Translations under genes and position numbers: made by a program
Shown here: piece by piece, positions 1 through 10,470 of the stretch
Position numbering within the stretch: the stretch's first letter is position 1
Layout of the letters: each line of letters starts with the position of its first letter
The notes under the pieces: model-generated
Told to the model about the DNA's origin: nothing
The model's input: only the letters and a program-made list of their open reading frames with translations
Databases searched by the model: none
NCBI RefSeq assembly: GCF_964204645.1
Contig: NC_134030.1
Location: 2,707,855-2,767,854, forward strand
Direction of reading: 5' to 3'
DNA length: 60,000 nucleotides
DNA from: Tubulanus polymorphus
Taxonomy: Eukaryota > Nemertea > Palaeonemertea > Tubulaniformes > Tubulanidae

Positions 1-3000
1 TTGAAACAAAAGTTTAGATTGAATATCATATAGCTCTACAGTCCCTAGCTTGATTAACTTGATTTATACACCGCTATGAAGGAAATGACATCTACATTTT
101 TCCTAGTGATTCTCAAATATTTTGACCGCAACAATTGGGAGCAGTAATGATATTAAACCAGGGACCGCATATTTTAACCGCGCGTCAAAAAAAATCGCAC
201 TTTTTTCTTCTTGATAGTTATTCATAAGTATTGAATTCGTCTGTCAGAATAATCAGGATATGTCTGACACAGCAACAGAATCATATTGACAATTTCGAAC
301 GGTTGGAACTGGTCATCGAGGAACGGTGCAAATGACCTCAATACTCGTAAGTACTCTATACTAATGACGGGTGTCTAATTGAGGATTGATTGAATAAATC
401 AATCACATCAAACGCTCCCAGGTCCCGGTTTGATGTTGGATATCGAAGATGACATGTAGAATTCGGTTTCTGAGTTCCCAGTTGACGCTTAATGTAATAA
501 TGATGATGACGGTTAATATTGCAGTTCTATACTGAATACACACATACCTTATTCCATTGCGATATTGTCGACGACAATGACTTAAAAATGACTCCAGTAA
601 AATGTAAATGAATCCTGTTTTTATGTATGATATATTACTATTATTATTGTGCCGCGCACAACCTGTCGTTTTCAGATCAAAAATAGAATTTCGCTTTCAA
701 CCATGCATGCGGTTTTCCTGACATATTTTCAAAATGAATAGAATTGTTCCGCAATGCGCCTATTACAAACCCGTAAACGATTATAGGTTTTGTCGGCGCA
801 CTGTCTCTTCGGTAGCTAAATCTTGTTCTTATTTTTATTTATAGCGATAGATCTAACTCAAACCGTTCTAAGGATTGTTTTTCACCGTGGCGGTTTTACA
901 TTGTCACGAGAATTAGTTCCCATATTTTTTTATTAGATAAATCCGCGGTGTAATGAGTTTTGAGGTATCTTGCACCGGCACCGAACAGCATGTTAATTAG
1001 TGCGCGTCTGACGTCACTGTATTAGGTGTGGTCCGTCGTAAAAGACCGACTAATTTTCTAACTATCGGGTTTCGTTCTGGATTCTCGCGACGCGACGGGT
1101 TGAATACAAACGTTACCGATGCGTTAATTAAAATCTCCAGTTTCAGTTTCTGTCAGTCCTTTTTCCCAAGCTTGAGAGGCAAATTTATACCTAGATACCT
1201 CCGGCGACTTCCCGACGATAAAACTACAGAATCTTTTCTATTCGAAACTGATGAAACCTCGCTCAATCTGGTGACGTTAAATAACGGGCTGCCGATTCCT
1301 GAAAAGTGTTATATCAGTAACAAATTGAAATTTATTCAGTAACATTTCATCGAAATATGAAAGAAATTATTCGCATTAATCAGTTATCAAGTGGGTAAGA
1401 CCCTCAGTAACAGCTTTCATATTTCTAAACGCATCAAACACAAAAATCGAATCAGTATTTCTAAGGGCAAAAAAGTAACAATGAACTGGAAACGAATTGA
1501 ACAGTCGATCTATATTTGAATTTGAATATGAAAGCAATCAATTTTTATCGAGTGTTTTTTGTTTGTTTTTGTCAATCGACTCTAAAAAAACAAATCCGCG
1601 CTTTGTGTTTTATTCCTGCGCTCGTGTACAATGTACATAAATTACTTTTGCAGAGATAAACTGAAACTGAAAACAGAGAAATCAATTCCAAAAATTAAAA
1701 CCACCTTCACCGCGATTATCTCCCCGCGGAAGCAACGATTTCCACTGATAAGATTAAGATAGTACAGACCGAACTCTTTTATTCTCTACCGACTGGAATT
1801 TGCATCTTTATCATCAGAATCTGGTCGTATACGAAATACAAATCCAACCTCGCAGATAAGACTTAAGAGTTCTCTGTCGCTGACAGCATTTAACGGCTTT
1901 GCTTACGACAGCCAAGTGTCTGGTTCTCAGATAAAATAAGACGCTCGTTGATGTTAAAGCGCGTTAGGTTTATCACGATATTAAACCTCTTGTGTAGTGA
2001 ATGGTGGTTGCTTTTAGGCTTCTATCGCGGTACGGTCTATCTAGTCAGCCGCGAAATGAGAGGGAGAGGGGGACGACTGACGACTGTTTTCTTTCATTTT
2101 GAAATCTTCCATCGATTCGAATCAAATTATTACGATCCGTTTTGATCTACGGAAAAATGACGAATTCGAAAATAATTCGATCTATTTTTCGAAAGCTCGT
2201 TCACGGTAATTCACTTCATGAAAGGAACTTAGAATCGATTCGTTTTTGTTTAAATATCAGCGACTGCGATGAAAGGCGAGACATGAAGCGAGATGAACTT
2301 CAGTTTCTCCGGATGCAGTCGGGGGAGGGGGAGGGGGTAATTGGAATATTGCAGTTGAAATGATATCCTTTCATATTCACCGAAAATCTCACGAATTCAG
2401 ACATTGTTGGAAGAAATTATCTCCGCATAAAGAACGATTTCTAAAACAAAGACAAGCAATAATTTGCCACTCGTAGTTCATTGTTAATATTTTGTAAGAA
2501 ACATATATCATTAAATGTAATTATATTCTATGAAACATTCAATCAATCAATCAAACCAATTTACCGTTGTGTATCCTGTTCTGAGTTCATATTCAATGAG
2601 TTAACTCTGAGTGTGTCACAGCTGTAGAACTGCGACCTGGTTGTAAAAACGGCACGTGATCGGCCACCTATGATTGTACTCGTTCCCAGGTTTTACTGGG
2701 CACACACAGTGATGGTTGCGTCGGGTTTAATCGCTGCCAATCTTCACCCGATCGAATGAAAGGTTACTACTTGAGAAACTGCACCGTTTGACATTTCAGT
2801 TCTTTAAGATACGCCACAGCTAACAAACAGGTCGCTGACGTCACGAGAGCGTTTCGAAGGATGAAGGTTCTCAACCCATAATTAATTCACATAGGACTGA
2901 TATAATTACAGTGTTCGTCTCTGTGACATGCGCGAGGATGGATATTTCAGTAACCGAAGACAAGGCGGGTATCTGCACCAGCTCGCGCCGACTATACGAT

Positions 3001-3370
3001 ATCGTCTTTCAAGTTTTCCATTCTAATAACGTTCCTATGGTAACACAATTAAACATCTCATGAATGAGATTCACTGAAACTTTTCAGGTTTCAAACACGC
3101 GGCAATTTTGTAGACACACAGAACGCAACGAATTTGATTATATTAGTCGCTTTGATGTCGCCATATTGAGTATTCAAAGCAGCTTTTCTGTTTATCATAG
3201 AAAATAAGCATTTTTGGAGGTGCAATGAAGTAATATAGGGTGCTAGACACGGTCACTGATAATATGAAATCCCATACCGAGAATAAAGGAAAAAGATGTC
3301 GAAAGCACTAGGAAACATTTCGCACTCGCCATTATATATCGATGTTTATTTATCATTCGTAGAATTCGAG
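1..3370. other. No gene recognised
   Basis: AT-rich sequence. The longest frame (1,028-1,342, plus) has no early ATG and no motif. A diverged MITE piece lies at 2.6 kb. Nothing else is supported. Confidence 0.5.
2578..2640. mobile_element. Partial, diverged copy of the 59.7-kb MITE family
   Basis: CTGAGTTCATATTCAATGAG then TTAACTCTGAGTGTG and GTAGAACTGCGACCTGG follow the same order as the 59.7-kb element with substitutions. Confidence 0.35.
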
Positions 3371-3462
3371 AAATTATGGATGGATTCTACAATTGAATCT
3401 GAGAAGAAATCCGGCATCGTTGTCCGAATGCGCACAAGCGACACCTGTTGGATCCTCGTGAA
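3371..3462 (-). repeat. Dispersed repeat, copy inverted relative to 50.03 kb
   Basis: The reverse complement of this segment (GCGCATTCGGACAACGATGC, then CGGATTTCTTCTCAGATTCA, then AGAATCCATCCATAA) matches 50,028-50,115 with only a few changes over about 90 bp. Confidence 0.5.
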
Positions 3463-3881
3463 TCCTTGATTGCCACAGTAGAGTTATTATTGGTGTGAAG
3501 ATTGGTTTACATGGCAACAGTGGCCACAGTTATGAAAGATGTAAACGTCAAGGAAGACTTCTTCGGAAAGTGATGCATGTTGCTACCACTCATTCTTTTG
3601 TCACCGTGCATTATCAAAACTGTTTGTTTCTGTCTGATAAATGGAGACAGATTCAATATTTATCGTATCAATTTTGAGTAAAACTAATCCACGTATATCA
3701 ATCAGTGTCTACTGTAAGGATTTTACGCTACACCCCAACATTCAATACGCGATATTTCAATCGCCTTAATGAGAAAATTATTTTTGTAATAACTATAGAT
3801 AGATTTCTAGTTGGTGAAGTCCCTCGTCTGAGTGCGGAGACGAAAGGTAGGCAATGATAATAAGATTGACAAGAGAGCGAG

Positions 3882-4456
3882 AGAAAGGAGGGTGACGGAG
3901 AGGGGAGAGAGGAGGGTGGCGGAGAGGGGAGAGAGGAGGGTGACGGATGGGGGAGAGAGGAGGGTGACGGAGAGGGGAGAGAGAAGGGTGACGGAGAGGG
4001 GAGAGAGGAGGGTGACGGAGAGGGGAGAGAGGAGGGTGACGGAGAGGGGGAGAGAGGAGGGTGACGGAGAGGGGGAGAGAGGAGGGTGGCGGAGAGGGGA
4101 GAGAGGAGGGTGACGGATGGGGGAGAGAGGAGGGTGACGGAGAGGGGAGAGAGAAGGGTGACGGAGAGGGGAGAGAGGAGGGTGACGGAGAGGGGGAGAG
4201 AGGAGGGTGACGGAGAGGGGGAGAGAGGAGAGTGACGGAGAGGTGAGAGAAGGGTGACGGAGAGGGGAGAGAGGAGGGTGACGGAGAGGGGAGAGAGGAG
4301 GGTGGCGGAGAGGGGAGAGAGGAGGGTGACGGAGAGGGGGAGAGAGGAGAGTGACGGAGAGGGGGAGAGAAGGGTGACGGAGAGGGGAGAGAGGAGGGTG
4401 ACGGAGAGGTGAGAGAGGAGGGTGACGGAGAGGGGGAGAGAGGAGGGTGACGAGAG
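3882..4456. repeat. 24-bp purine-rich minisatellite
   Basis: About 23 tandem units of GGAGGGTGACGGAGAGGGGA plus GAGA, with 24-25-bp spacing and a few substitutions. Both strands are open across it, giving Arg/Glu or Pro/Ser-rich frames that are not genes. Confidence 0.9.
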
Positions 4457-5019
4457 AAATCAGGAAATTTTCGAATCAAATTAGACATTGAGCCAGCAGT
4501 GATTCGAATACAATCTAAATCCTGTTTATCCAAGCGTCTGATATACGAGTCTAGGTTCTTACAGCCAAGTGCTCTTCCGACTTCACCGCCGCCTTGTTGA
4601 CAAACACGAGTGATTTACACGACAGATCCTCGAAGTTTGTAAATCCCCAGATTATCTTTGTTGTTATATACGGCAAGACTCTAGATGCCGGTTCCATCGT
4701 TGAGAAGTCCAAAAATGGTCTTAAATCAAAAGGTTAGTCTTAATTTGTTAGATTTGGCTTAGAACGAAGATGATCGTAGCCTGGTGTTAAAAAAGCCGTG
4801 AGTTTTGGACAGGACCTCTGCACTGGTTGGCATGCTATGATGCAAGACCCAGCGACCATTTGACCTTAATTTTTATGATATCAGATACACATTTTATACG
4901 GGGAAAAAGTGAACGCTTCGCGTGACGAGCGAATCATGATTAATGTATCGGATTAAAGATTTAGTTGTAGCGAGAAGAAAGTTTGTGTGACGAACTGATT
5001 TACGAGGAGCGATAGTTAT

Positions 5020-5430
5020 TTGATGGAATGCATACGTCACATTTACAGCGTGACAATTCAACGAACGTCTCATGTACACTCGACGACCAACAGCCCTCTG
5101 ATGCGCGCGCTGCCGTTAACCAAAAATTCTTTACTCGTACTCGATAAAACAGTAATTGGATACGTCGGGAGCCGGAGCGGAAAACCGGCGACTACAATCA
5201 GCGCGATAATTACAACAGTAGCCCGTGTGATTACCACAAGCGCTGATACCGCGCGCACAAACCATGAAGTCCTAACACTCTCTACATCGTCACTCGGTGA
5301 ATACAGATTATTTCATTTGATAAACCGAACTACAACAGCGGAAAAATTTAATGCGCGCCACGAATATCGATCTTCGTTTTCTCTGAATTGGGAAGCAATT
5401 TGCTTAATCGTTCGTGAAATACTAGACTAA
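5020..5430 (+). CDS. Unrecognised 136-codon ORF, doubtful
   Basis: Opens with TTG then ATG at 5,023 and ends at TAA 5,428. The product is Thr/Ser/Arg-rich (for example TTISAIITTVARVITTSADT) with no motif I know. The opposite strand is also open here (5,070-5,258) and encodes a hydrophobic stretch, so the openness may simply reflect locally higher GC. No Kozak, splice or polyadenylation evidence supports it. Confidence 0.15.
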   Translation: MMECIRHIYSVTIQRTSHVHSTTNSPLMRALPLTKNSLLVLDKTVIGYVGSRSGKPATTISAIITTVARVITTSADTARTNHEVLTLSTSSLGEYRLFHLINRTTTAEKFNARHEYRSSFSLNWEAICLIVREILD

Positions 5431-5694
5431 CTATATTTTTTTCCGAGTTCGAAGTCTTATTCGGCCATCTTTTTACGCTCTTGTTTTTGCCTGAACCGAT
5501 CGATTGAAGGAAAAAGATCGTCGGACTTTCTTGTTTTTGTTTGGTGGAAAAAATGGCTGTTCTTGGAAAAAATAACTGCCACCGAATAGAGATTTCCTGG
5601 TAATGTATACTCACAGATAAAGACACTCGTGGTCACCACCTGATGACTGGTCTCAAAGATGACAGAAAACCACCACGGCGCGCGGTGGTGTACC

Positions 5695-5762
5695 GGGCTC
5701 TCACCGGGGATCGAACCCGGGTCCCAAACGTAGAAAGCAAGCGTGCTAACCACGAGACCAAT
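5695..5762 (-). mobile_element. tRNA-derived SINE or tRNA pseudogene
   Basis: The minus strand reads GTGGTTAGCACGCTTGC (A-box-like) and then GGGTTCGATCCCCGG (B box) at tRNA spacing. The acceptor arm does not pair cleanly, so a SINE head is likelier than a functional tRNA. Confidence 0.5.
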
Positions 5763-6599
5763 AGAACTAGTCTGTTTAATCAGTGGTTATACATCTTGTA
5801 TCGTATGCGTTGCAGGGTTCGTTCTCTTATCAGGGCTCAATCATTGATTTTCGTGACGACTAAATCCATTTTTACCATCTTATCATTGAAGATTATCCAT
5901 TATCATTTCTATTTACATAAGGGAAAAACGCAATTTTTTTATGCGTGAAGCAGAAATGTACACGAGAATACTGTACACTGCTATACGACTCGAAGTTCAA
6001 TCGGATTCGCTCGAATTCTTGATATAATGTAATCCTTCATTGGTCCATCAGATCGATATCACGTCTTTCACGAGTAAAGGCGAACAATTCACGACGTACT
6101 CGCGAAAAATCGACAATTTCAAATCTCTCGATAAATGCCGACGAAATGAACGATTGATTCGTGTATCATCGAAACCCGAAGTTCAACTTCGTTAATTTCG
6201 TCTGATTGCGTAGAATGCGCTAACCGCAACTCGTCCGTCAAATACTATCAAATAACTCGACGATTCTTCCCGCTAAGAAAACGATATCGTTCTTTTCTCC
6301 GCGGAGTTGAAGATTCGATCGTAAAAGATAAAATAGCGGATTCAGACGGCAGTGTTCTGTGTATCGTCTCCCTGGGTGGGTCTGGATGACCGAGTTGCAC
6401 TTCCTTTAAATTTGATGCGTTATTGTTTGACAAGTTGTCATTTATCTTCCCATATCATATCAATTCTACTTTATATATGAATAATCTGAAACAATTGATC
6501 CGTCAATTTGTATTTGACATCGTTTATTTTATCCCGCATTACGTCGTTTGAATCTCGGTTATTTTTTATTAGATTGCTCATTTGACCTCACGACGAAAC

Positions 6600-6665
6600 C
6601 TTTGTGATAGCAGCCACAGCAGGACTCGAACCCTCTTTTAAACTCAGCACTGATAGCAAGTGAGT
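6600..6665 (-). mobile_element. tRNA-derived SINE fragment
   Basis: A perfect B box GGTTCGAGTCC on the minus strand, with a poor A box and no clover-leaf. Confidence 0.3.
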
Positions 6666-6753
6666 TTTTTAATATATCAGGGATGAAAACTGATATAGGG
6701 AATCCCACACTAATGAAACGAGAATGGTTTTCCTCCAGGAAGGTCAATCTTCC

Positions 6754-6795
6754 ATTCCTGAATATGACTATTAGGTCATTGTCGAAACGTTGAAT
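6754..6795 (+). ncRNA. Degenerate hammerhead-ribozyme-like motif
   Basis: ATTC, CTGAATA (core G changed to T), stem II GACTAT/ATTGTC with one mismatch, GAAACGTT, then GAAT. Stem I is a perfect 4 bp. The core substitution probably abolishes activity. Confidence 0.38.
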
Positions 6796-6905
6796 ATATA
6801 AATCATTAGCTTAGAGGAAACTTCACTTCGGACTTCATTTTCTCATCAGATTAGTGTGGAGATTCTTTATATCGTTACAAGACGGACTCAGAGTGTTTCA
6901 ACCCT
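6754..6905 (+). mobile_element. Hammerhead-family repeat with full tail
   Basis: After the core motif the tail runs through CACTTCGGACTT and GTGTGGAGATTCTT to CGTTACAAGACGGACTCAGA. The same order of blocks occurs at 55,200-55,305 and, in part, at 58,700-58,815. Confidence 0.5.
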
Positions 6906-7381
6906 ATGGTTATGAAAACTTAACTTACTTTTATAAGTACGACGAGGGGTTAGGGTTAGGCAGGTAGGCTGTTGTTAACCTTTCTCCTTCGAAGTGACTT
7001 TTCATCCCTGTTGTATATCGACCTAATGGACACAACATCATCACGACGCCTTATCCCACTGAGTCATTGGTATATCATTTCTAAAAGGTCATCTTTCATA
7101 TTGATACAATTTCATTGTTTTCCTTCCGATAACAACGTAACGCGCAGGTGACGAGACACACCTATATACTGTATAACAAACAGTCACAGTTTCAAATATC
7201 ACGCGAATACATAGAATCATCCGACTGAAATATGATAATTAGACGAGAACAACAGGAGGTTTCTTATGACGATATTTGACGACAAGGTGCAAAATGTAAA
7301 CTGTTGAGATGACTGGTGATCGTGCGTAGACTCAATATTGACAGACGCCGGTCCGAGTTATACTGGTGTCGGGGAAAATGG

Positions 7382-7777
7382 ATGACGTCGACAAAACTGA
7401 ACGACGCGACTGAGATGTCTAATCCACGAGAGCAGAAAGTGACGAGAAACTGTCGTAAATCAATGCTTGATGATCCATTGAAATTACGAACCGTTAAAGA
7501 AATTACTGCCTACAAACAGCGTCTTCTAAATATAGAAGCAATATCTCACTTCATCGACCTGCTTGAGACCTCGAACAGCCGTGGCCGATTGGAATATTTC
7601 TTTCTTTTGAATAATAGAACCTTGTTCGATGCTGAAAAAGCCTTCTTGTTAGATAGAGCTATCTATCGACTATCGACTATCAAAAATCATCCGAACATTC
7701 AGTTCTTAGAAGAGTTTTTTTTTCGCTGTAGAAAGCATCGTGACCTTTCTGATGTGGTGTCCAGTATGCTTTCCTGA
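7382..7777 (+). CDS. Hypothetical protein, 131 aa, single-exon candidate
   Basis: The frame is open from 7,316; the first in-frame ATG is at 7,382 and the stop TGA at 7,775. The protein starts MTSTKLNDATEMSNPREQ and looks mostly alpha-helical and charged, with repeated amphipathic stretches such as IEAISHFIDLLETSNSRG and AEKAFLLDRAIYRLSTI. Codon content looks coding: many GAT/GAA/CGA/ATC codons and no low complexity apart from a run of three TTT codons. I see no signal peptide, membrane segment or family I can name. An out-of-frame ATG three bases upstream (7,379) could reduce initiation. It may be a real small gene, an exon of a larger one, or chance; a second ORF follows on the same strand at 8,144. 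Confidence 0.4.
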   Translation: MTSTKLNDATEMSNPREQKVTRNCRKSMLDDPLKLRTVKEITAYKQRLLNIEAISHFIDLLETSNSRGRLEYFFLLNNRTLFDAEKAFLLDRAIYRLSTIKNHPNIQFLEEFFFRCRKHRDLSDVVSSMLS

Positions 7778-8143
7778 TTATCAACACGTCACAAAGAGTA
7801 CCCACTGTATAAAGAGGCACCTTTCTAGTTATCTTGATGATTTAGTATAATAATAACTTCCATCATTATTCATATATCACATATACACGATTGCTAATAG
7901 AGTCATATAAACCGCATTCATATATGTAAATATCAGTATTAACCATAAACCACATTTCTGTCGAGATATTCTTCAATAACTTGCACTGCATTCACCAAGC
8001 ACTGGCAGTGGTTGTCTCCACCAGTGATCTCCGTCGCTCTACGATCCTTCAGACACTAAGATTCTTGGTGAAGCACTGCGCAATGATGGTCATATTGCGT
8101 TGTGTAAAAGAAGGAGACGCGCGGAGACGTTTCGGAAGAAGCC

Positions 8144-8377
8144 ATGGATACAATTCGACCGATTGCAAACGATACTGATTGTGTTTGGACTAGCAAACTT
8201 AAATATGATGTAAAGATCATAGAACTGTGGAAAAACAAACAAATATGGCGATGCATATGTCTCATAGCACCCCGGGGAGAACCGGTCAATCCGATAGATA
8301 TTTGTCTATATAAATCTGCAGAAAAATCCAGACATCCAGACAAATATAAGCGCGGTCCCTTATGCCCAATTGGCTGA
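8144..8377 (+). CDS. Hypothetical small protein, 77 aa, with strong Kozak context
   Basis: The ATG sits in GAAGCCATGG, a near-ideal animal start context. The ORF begins MDTIRPIANDTDCVWTSKL, ends KYKRGPLCPIG, and has four Cys and three Trp. AATAAA follows at 8,448, about 70 bases after the stop, as expected for a short 3' UTR. The frame stays open upstream to a TAA near 8,105, so an upstream exon could join. I recognise no family. The Kozak context plus polyadenylation signal favour a real small gene; the short length argues for caution. Confidence 0.35.
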   Translation: MDTIRPIANDTDCVWTSKLKYDVKIIELWKNKQIWRCICLIAPRGEPVNPIDICLYKSAEKSRHPDKYKRGPLCPIG

Positions 8378-8447
8378 AGAGATTTGACTGTTACGGATGT
8401 ATTATACTGGATAAATCAAATACAAAATTTCATCGATGTTTGAAATC

Positions 8448-8453
8448 AATAAA
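8448..8453 (+). terminator. Possible polyadenylation signal AATAAA
   Basis: AATAAA about 70 bases after the stop of the 8,144-8,377 ORF, same strand. In AT-rich DNA this hexamer also occurs by chance. Confidence 0.3.
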
Positions 8454-9309
8454 CATAGGCTTCGATCTCACGACGTTGGGTTGTATCTTCGGTTGAGTGT
8501 TTTTTGGAACGATTCGTTAGAAAGAGGACAGGCCGACAACGAGTTGATAGCATCAAAAGCGAAGCGTCGTCGTTTGTAGCTTGTCGATCAGTACTGATGT
8601 GGACGTCATCTCTCGTGTCTGATCGGTCTATAGTCTGTCCTGAACAGCGACAGGTGTTGTTTTTTTATTACTGCGTGTGAAGAGTAACATGTGTCAACAT
8701 CAGCGCGTCTGCCGCTTGTGATATCGATAATATTTACATTCAGCGCAGACCTCGCGACGGCCACTTCTATTACTTATCGCTGCTCCGTGTAATCCGATAT
8801 TCGCGTTTCCCGCGCACATACGATCGTGTTTATCACCGCATCTTTACTGATTTAATCAAATTACAGAAATCTTTTTCCGTGTCACAGAGAAACCATAACG
8901 ACGATATAACAATATATTACCATAGAAAACTCACTTTAAGCCAAGAAAACATTTCTGAATTGAACATGAGCTATTAGAATACTGTATAATTATCATGCAG
9001 TATGTTATTTCCTGTGCCTGTGGAAATCATGTCGGATCTCAGGAACTTGGGCAACCTGTGACCGTGGAGACCACTCGGTCCTCTGACGTCCTGTACCCGA
9101 TATTCGAACTGTAGGGAACTGTGTAGTTTAAAGAGAAAATGTAAACTAATGAGATATATGTATATCGGTGGAAATGTTCAATTAGATACTTCTAAGAACG
9201 ACTGAAGTAGTCGAATGAAACACTCTAATCCGTGTATACTGTAGACAATTATATTGAAATTGTATAACTGTATCATTACAATAATTATATTGATAATTGA
9301 TTAATTATT

Positions 9310-9341
9310 ATAATGAAACCACAACGTTGTGGTTTCATTAT
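9310..9341. repeat. 32-bp perfect palindrome
   Basis: ATAATGAAACCACAAC is followed directly by its exact inverse, centred on AACGTT. Confidence 0.9.
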
Positions 9342-10379
9342 GATAAATTCTATCATATAAATTCGAATTGTGAGACTTCTTCAATTATTAATAACTGAAA
9401 TAGTTTGATTCAAAAAGTAAATTATTTTTTTGGGCAACGGGTCATCTTCATCAAGACCATTGACTGGCCGAAATATTTCTACTTTTGAATTAGATAATTT
9501 GATCATTTGATCATTGAGGGTTCTTTTTCGTGTATCGACTATAGAGTAACAAATCTTTTTTTTCTTAATCTGCGGCATCTCGGTCGTCGCAATTTCTAAC
9601 ATGAGTAAAACGCCCATAAAAAAAACTAAAAATTAATTTCAGCGCGAAGTGGAGGATATTTCTGTTCGATAATCACCAGACACATTTTGTCTGGTTTCGA
9701 GTAGCGGATTATGGATTATAATCGATTAAAAATACAAACCTAGAGGCCAAAACAAATTACTGATATCATTTATTCATCGCTGCGGAAAAAGTAGAAGTAA
9801 CAGGTGCGCAAACAATATTAGCTCCCGCTGGTTGTTTATAGAATAGAATAATTTGACGATTTGACGACAAAAGAATTACGGAAAAACGAAAAAAGGGAGA
9901 ATATCGCGTTTGAATGAATGTGTAACTCACGGATCCAACGAGCAATCTTCTCATCGACATGATAGCTCGTAGATGTGATCAGTGAATTTCAATATAACTA
10001 ATAAAACGTCGTTCATTTCTTATATCATTTTACTTTCACATCATAGTTTTCCAATCAGTTAAGACCTACGGGCTGATATCAAAGGGGACTAATTTTTGCT
10101 ATATGTTCACGAACATTGTGTTTTCCATCATTCATAGTTCCAACGTTATGATATTTGTAATACTCTAAAGATGTGACGTTCACCAAGCACGTCATCATTA
10201 CGTACACTTAAACCTGTCATTTTCATGTATTGTTTTCTTTTTTCGTATTAATCCGTTCTCTGCAAATGTCGTTTGTTGAGCAATATACTTTGAAACTTGC
10301 CGGGTCTGATCCGTGCCAATTTGGCCCGGGCCAAATCTTGTACGTGTAATTACTTAACAAATCGATCGTGATTAGTTTT

Positions 10380-10470
10380 ATCATAGTTTTTTTTATCACG
10401 GAAAACACACTCAGTTTCAGTTTCAGTTTATTGCTCCACAATTAATACTTAATGCACAAAGCAAACTAGA
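10380..10470 (-). mobile_element. LINE or SINE 3' end
   Basis: The minus strand ends GTGGAGCAATAAACTGAAAC with repeated CTGAAA units, a retroposon-type tail. Confidence 0.35.

Noticed and set aside
3793-4533. Long Ser/Pro-rich minus-strand frame of 246 codons
   Set aside because: It is the translation of a 24-bp purine-rich minisatellite; the plus strand is open as well.
5695-5762. Functional tRNA gene
   Set aside because: B box is intact but the acceptor stem has several mismatches and no clear anticodon loop; a SINE head fits better.
6946-6961. TTAGGGTTAGG resembling telomere repeat
   Set aside because: Only two units; chance or a minor interstitial trace.
8997-9116. Plus-strand 39-codon ORF beginning MQYVISCACGNHVGSQ
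   Set aside because: Codon pattern is suggestive and a CAG acceptor is near, but it is too short and joins no other exon in a known phase.
9766-9960. Minus-strand frame considered as a THSD7 C-terminus
   Set aside because: No resemblance to the family and no clear acceptor.
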